Shown here in pieces: positions 60,287 through 64,000 of a DNA stretch of 64,000 nt. Under the pieces are notes generated by a model. That model saw only the letters and a program-made list of their open reading frames with translations, was not told the DNA's origin and made no database searches. The position numbers and the translations under genes were made by a program. Location of the stretch: NCBI GenBank assembly GCA_965198025.1, contig OZ240237.1, positions 2,418,001 through 2,482,000 of the forward strand, given 5' to 3'. Within the stretch, counting starts at the first letter, position 1. Every line of letters starts with the position of its first letter. The DNA is from CAYWWM01 sp965198025 (lineage in GTDB: Bacteria; Acidobacteriota; Terriglobia; 2-12-FULL-54-10).

Positions 60287-62024
60287 TTTCCCCTCCCACG
60301 ATCGTCATCTCGACCGGGATGTGCTCGATCTGGTCGACGGGAACGGTCATGAAGTCCGCCCCCAAAACCGCCAGATCGGCCTTCTTGCCGCGCTCGATCG
60401 ATCCAAGGTTCTCGTCTTCCGCAATGAAACGCGCCGCCCAGACCGTCTTCATCCGCAGCGCGGTCGGCCGGTCGACCGCGTGGTCTGGCCCCCAGGTCCG
60501 CCCCTGGGCATCTCGCCGGCTGATGTAGCGCTCCAACTCCACGAATGGGTCGGTCCCCTCAATGTGGACCTTAAATCCTCGGCGGATCAGCTCCGGCACC
60601 GGCTGCGCGTCGTGGATGCGGTCACCGTACAGCTCGACCGCCACTTCCGGCCGCTGAAACATCTTCCCCAGCCCGCGCCGGAAGTCCAGCGCCTCGATCT
60701 TCGCGAAGCTCTGCGGATGCCAGAACAAGTTATGGTCGAGTCCGAACGGGCGCCATTCCGGCCGCAGCTTCATGTCCGGTTGCTCCATCGCCTCCTCGAT
60801 CGTTTGCAGCCAGATCTCCGTCGACAGGTCTCCCACGTTGTGAATCCCTGTCGTGTTCCAGCCATGCTTGATCGCCTGCCGCACGTTATTCCACTCCGTC
60901 AGCTCTTTGGGAATGGTGCTTTCCGACCAGGGATTCTGGTGCGCAGCGAACCCGATCCAGGTGTTTTGCCCGTAGGGACCGAAGGCGATCCCGCCCGACC
61001 GCAGTTTCGGATCAATCGTCAGCGCGCTGCCCGAATCGGCGTTTCCGTCCATCGCGGCCAGCCCCGCCCCTACGATCTTCACCATGTCCCCCAGCCCGAA
61101 GTCCACCAGCGTCCCCAGCCGGCGCAGGTAGGCTTCTGCGTTCGGGTTCTGTCGCAGAAAATCGTGCGTCGCAAAGACCCGCATGGTCAGCTCGTCGTTG
61201 TGATATAGCACGTTCAGCACCGTCAGGTTGAACCCTTGCAGGTGCGCCACCATGGTCGTGATGCCCTTGCCGTTCAAGTCGTGGAGCATCTGTTTCTGCT
61301 CCGCGAGCACGGCGTCGTCGATCACCGGCCACGGCCGCAGGTCCCAACCTGCCACGCCCATGGCATGTCCGAAGATCTGCCCGGTCGGCTGCCCTTGCGC
61401 GTCCTTCACCACCGAAGGATGATCGGCGCCGCCCGGCATCAGTGCGATCACCCTCTCGAGCATCAGCGAGTTCACCACCATGTCGAACGACGTCACGTTG
61501 ATCGCCAGCGGGTGGTTCGGACTCAGCGGTTCGATGTCGGCCATGGTCAACCGCATGCCGTCCGCACCTTCGTCCGGCAGCCGCAGAAAGATGCTCTCGC
61601 CGGCCGGCCGTGACGCGACGACTTCCCGCACCTTGTCCAGAATCTGCTCCCGGTTCGTCACGTCCTGCAGCGTGCCTAAGACTTCCCCGCCGATCAGCGT
61701 TTCCTTATACAGGTTTCCGCCTACGAAGTCGTTATCCGCATCGGTGCCCACGAATCCCGGAATGACCGTTTTCTCCTGCAGATCAATGACTCGCGTCTCC
61801 GGCCCGCGCAGCCGCAGCACCTCCTGATTCGTTCCCACCGCCAGAAACACGCCGTCCCGGATTGCCACTGCCTCGGCGACGCGGAAGTCCTCATCAACCG
61901 TCAGGATTTTCCCGTTGTGCAGGATCATGCCGGGGTACTGGATCAGCTCCGCCGGAACCTGCGCTCGTGCCGTCAGCATGATCCCGAAGATGCTTGTCAG
62001 AACGGTCAGTGCGATTCTTCTCAT
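60267..62024 (-). CDS. Secreted amidohydrolase-family protein, copy 1 (HxH replaced by DAD)
   Basis: A 585-residue exported protein (signal peptide about 1-22) of the YtcJ/Amidohydro_3 type. The N-terminal sandwich MILHNGKILTVDEDF and the C-terminal GSIERGKKADLAVLGADF are standard. The barrel should start PGFIDxHxH, but here it reads PGFVGTDADND, with Asp95-Ala-Asp97 in place of the metal-binding HxH. Other histidines remain in GIHNVGD and GLDHNLFWHP; the final Asp motif is HIEGTDPF. So it may bind a different metal, or none. GGAGG precedes ATG 62024. It is about two-thirds identical to the next gene upstream by eye. Confidence 0.82.
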   Translation of the reverse strand: MRRIALTVLTSIFGIMLTARAQVPAELIQYPGMILHNGKILTVDEDFRVAEAVAIRDGVFLAVGTNQEVLRLRGPETRVIDLQEKTVIPGFVGTDADNDFVGGNLYKETLIGGEVLGTLQDVTNREQILDKVREVVASRPAGESIFLRLPDEGADGMRLTMADIEPLSPNHPLAINVTSFDMVVNSLMLERVIALMPGGADHPSVVKDAQGQPTGQIFGHAMGVAGWDLRPWPVIDDAVLAEQKQMLHDLNGKGITTMVAHLQGFNLTVLNVLYHNDELTMRVFATHDFLRQNPNAEAYLRRLGTLVDFGLGDMVKIVGAGLAAMDGNADSGSALTIDPKLRSGGIAFGPYGQNTWIGFAAHQNPWSESTIPKELTEWNNVRQAIKHGWNTTGIHNVGDLSTEIWLQTIEEAMEQPDMKLRPEWRPFGLDHNLFWHPQSFAKIEALDFRRGLGKMFQRPEVAVELYGDRIHDAQPVPELIRRGFKVHIEGTDPFVELERYISRRDAQGRTWGPDHAVDRPTALRMKTVWAARFIAEDENLGSIERGKKADLAVLGADFMTVPVDQIEHIPVEMTIVGGEIVYEGQ

Positions 62025-62135
62025 CGGATTCCTCCGTTTCTCCAGCCCATCAAAGATGTCATCCCGAGGAGGGGAACCGACATGCAGATGTCGTTTCCCG
62101 GCCAGGGACCTGCTCTTCTGTCTCCTGTTCCTTTG

Positions 62136-63905
62136 CTACTGCCCTTCGTACACAACCTTCCCGTCCACTATCGTCATCGCTACCGGGATGTCTTCAATCT
62201 CTTCCTCGGACACCGTTAGAAAATCTGCGCCCAGCACCACCAGATCGGCCTTCTTGCCCCGCTCAATCGAGCCGAGATTCTGGTCTTCGGCGATGTAGCG
62301 CGCCGCCCAGATCGTCTTCATCCGCAGGGCCGTCGGCCGGTCAATGGCGTGGTCCGGTCCCCAGACGCGTCCCTGCTCGTCCTTGCGCGTGATGTACTTT
62401 TGCATCTCCTCGAAGGGCTCGGTCCCTTCGATGTGCACTTGGAAGCCATTCGCAATCAGTTCCGGCACCGGCTGTACGTCGTGGATGCGGTCGCCGTAGA
62501 GTTCCACTGCCTGCCCCGGACTCTGCCATACCTTCCCCAGCCCGCGCCGCACGTCGAGCCGCTTGATCTGGTCCTCTTGGCTCGGGTGCCAGAACATGTT
62601 GTGGTCAAGCCCGAACGGACGCCACTGGGGCCACAGCGCCACGTCGGGCTGCTGCAGTGCCTCTTCAATCGAGTCGAGCCACATTTGCGTCGCCTGGTCT
62701 CCTACATTGTGGATTCCCGCCGTGTTCCATCCGTACTTCACCGCGGCCTGTACGTTGGCCCACTCGGTGAATTCCTTGGGAACCGTGCTGTTGGTCCAGC
62801 TATCCTGGTGCGCACCGAACCCGATCCATTTGTTCTCTCCGTCGGGCGCGAACGCGTAGCCGCCCGAACGCAGCTTGGGATCAATCGTCAGCGCGCTTCC
62901 GATATCGGCGTTCCCGTCCGCCGATGCCAGCCCCGCTCCCACGATCCGCACCATGTCGCCCAGGCCGAAGTCCACCAGGTTCCCGATCCGCCGCAGATAC
63001 GCTTCCGCGTATGGGTTCTGCCGGATGAAATCGTGGGCCGCGTACATCCGCATCGTCAGATCGTCCCGATGCCACAGCACGTTCACCACTGACAGGCTGA
63101 ACCCTTGCGTATGCGCCACCATGGTGGTTACGCCCTGCCGGTTCAGGTTCCGGAACATTTCTTTCTGTTCCGCGATCATCGCCTCGTCAATTCTCGGCCA
63201 CGGCCGCAGGTCCCATCCCACCACGCCGGTGGCCTGCCCAAAGATTTGGCCGTTCGGCCTGCCGTCCGCGTCCTTGATGATCCCTGGATGATCCATCCCT
63301 CTCGGCATCCGCGCGGCCAGTTGTTCGAGCATCAATGTATTGACGATCATATCCGACGATGTCACACTCGCGGCAATCGGATGGCGCGGACTGACTGAGT
63401 CGAGGTCATCTCGGGTAAGCTGCAGTGCGTCCTGACTCTCTTCCATCAACCGGAAGAAGACGCTTTCGCCCTCCGGCCGCGAGTTCACCCGGCTCTCGAT
63501 TTCCTGCAGGATGTCCTCCCTGCTTTCGATCCGCATCGTCCCAAAAATCTCACCCCCAACCAGCGTCTCCTTGTAGAGATTCCCGGCCACCAGGTCGTTA
63601 TCCGCGTCCGTGGCGATGAGTCCCGGTGTAACGGTCTTTCCTCCGAGGTCAATCATTTGCGTTTCTGGCCCGCGCAGCCGCAGCACCTCCTCGTTCGTTC
63701 CCACCGCCAGAAACACGCCGTCCCGTATCGCCACCGCCTCGGCAACGCTGAAATCCTCGTCCACCGTCAGGATTTCGCCGTTGTGCAGGATCATGTCGGG
63801 ATACTGAATCAATTCTGGGGGAATCTCTGTCTGCGCCGCGACACGCGCCGCTCCGAAGCACAACGCAAACGCTAGCCCGAATCCTAATAGAGTCGGTTGT
63901 TTCAC
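62136..63905 (-). CDS. Secreted amidohydrolase-family protein, copy 2 (HxH replaced by DAD)
   Basis: A 589-residue exported paralogue of the downstream gene, aligned to it along its length. The signal peptide ends near VAAQ (residue 25). The metal motif is again altered: PGLIATDADND, Asp100-Ala-Asp102. Retained are GIHNVGDQAT and GLDHNMFWHP; the last acidic motif is HIEGTEPF, Glu in place of Asp. The start is GTG 63905, seven bases after GGAGG; the frame open to 63935 gives no better start. The two genes are 111 bases apart on one strand and arose by tandem duplication. Confidence 0.82.
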   Translation of the reverse strand: MKQPTLLGFGLAFALCFGAARVAAQTEIPPELIQYPDMILHNGEILTVDEDFSVAEAVAIRDGVFLAVGTNEEVLRLRGPETQMIDLGGKTVTPGLIATDADNDLVAGNLYKETLVGGEIFGTMRIESREDILQEIESRVNSRPEGESVFFRLMEESQDALQLTRDDLDSVSPRHPIAASVTSSDMIVNTLMLEQLAARMPRGMDHPGIIKDADGRPNGQIFGQATGVVGWDLRPWPRIDEAMIAEQKEMFRNLNRQGVTTMVAHTQGFSLSVVNVLWHRDDLTMRMYAAHDFIRQNPYAEAYLRRIGNLVDFGLGDMVRIVGAGLASADGNADIGSALTIDPKLRSGGYAFAPDGENKWIGFGAHQDSWTNSTVPKEFTEWANVQAAVKYGWNTAGIHNVGDQATQMWLDSIEEALQQPDVALWPQWRPFGLDHNMFWHPSQEDQIKRLDVRRGLGKVWQSPGQAVELYGDRIHDVQPVPELIANGFQVHIEGTEPFEEMQKYITRKDEQGRVWGPDHAIDRPTALRMKTIWAARYIAEDQNLGSIERGKKADLVVLGADFLTVSEEEIEDIPVAMTIVDGKVVYEGQ

Positions 63906-64000
63906 GGTCTCACCTCCGAGTAGAGCCTCAGTCATCGTTCCTAAAGAAATACCACAACTAGACCGGTCTGTTCAGGAAAGTTTTGGGTGTCTCGCGCAGG

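Overview
The window reads as chromosomal DNA of an Acidobacteriota bacterium, most likely near the Solibacteres/Bryobacterales. The signs are a C-terminal domain of the Solibacter type (TIGR03437) on the protease at 56960-59101, an adjacent DUF1592/DUF1552 pair (11269-15026), an Oar-like TonB receptor (16669-19641), a CBM9/DUF5916 outer-membrane protein (41307-43547), several c-type cytochromes and high GC. ADP-heptose synthesis genes, a Skp/OmpH homologue, lipoprotein signals and a Tat signal show a Gram-negative envelope. Taxonomy is inferred from gene content only.

Layout. 1-2356: a truncated ankyrin-repeat gene converging on a PD-(D/E)XK nuclease gene. 2439-3881: RNA ligase rtcB. 4209-6449: repeat-rich intergenic DNA and a haem-binding lipoprotein. 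7046-8700: a methyltransferase, then a small mobile-element scar holding one isolated type I-E-like CRISPR repeat, a small ORF that seems frameshifted, and an N-terminal remnant of a large phage/plasmid-type helicase-methylase. 8829-20355: a block of secreted redox and surface proteins (dihaem cytochrome c, bicupin, DUF1592 cytochrome, Tat-exported DUF1552 protein, secreted ankyrin protein, TonB receptor, metzincin). 20420-25802: tRNA-Met, amidohydrolase, alpha/beta hydrolase, rho and a membrane-anchored unknown. 25916-28091: hldE-gmhA. 28101-32805: glcDEF with small membrane genes upstream. 33001-33529: a DUF433/DUF5615 toxin-antitoxin pair. 33783-43547: FAD oxidoreductase, GH57 glucanotransferase, folD, a NitT/TauT-type ABC transporter and the DUF5916 protein. 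43778-45488: a small cytochrome lipoprotein and AmrS radical SAM enzyme. 45587-45820: a MITE-like palindrome and tandem 9-mers. 45850-52650: hydrolase, zinc-ribbon membrane protein, YbdK-type ligase, M20 peptidase, nucleotide-sugar dehydrogenase and a methylenetetrahydrofolate reductase. 53007-59623: S41 protease, TPR protein, Skp/OmpH, and a secreted pair ending in a matrixin with the Solibacter C-terminal domain. 59687-63905: two tandem secreted amidohydrolase paralogues and a cohesin-like protein whose gene overlaps one of them.

How the genes work together. Most products act in or beyond the inner membrane: uptake (TonB receptor, ABC transporter), surface proteolysis (two metzincins, S41), haem-dependent oxidation (three cytochrome types plus DUF1592/1552) and envelope building (ADP-heptose, Skp, nucleotide-sugar dehydrogenase). 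Central metabolism is represented by glycolate oxidation (glcDEF), one-carbon folate enzymes (folD and the MTHFR homologue, in separate units), glucan metabolism and transcription termination (rho). No complete known defence system, prophage or CRISPR array is present. The strongest leads are the isolated CRISPR-like repeat inside the mobile scar, the tandem amidohydrolases in which the usual HxH metal motif is replaced by Asp-Ala-Asp, the 149-bp palindromic element, and the uncharacterised cupin/cytochrome/DUF1592/DUF1552/ankyrin block.
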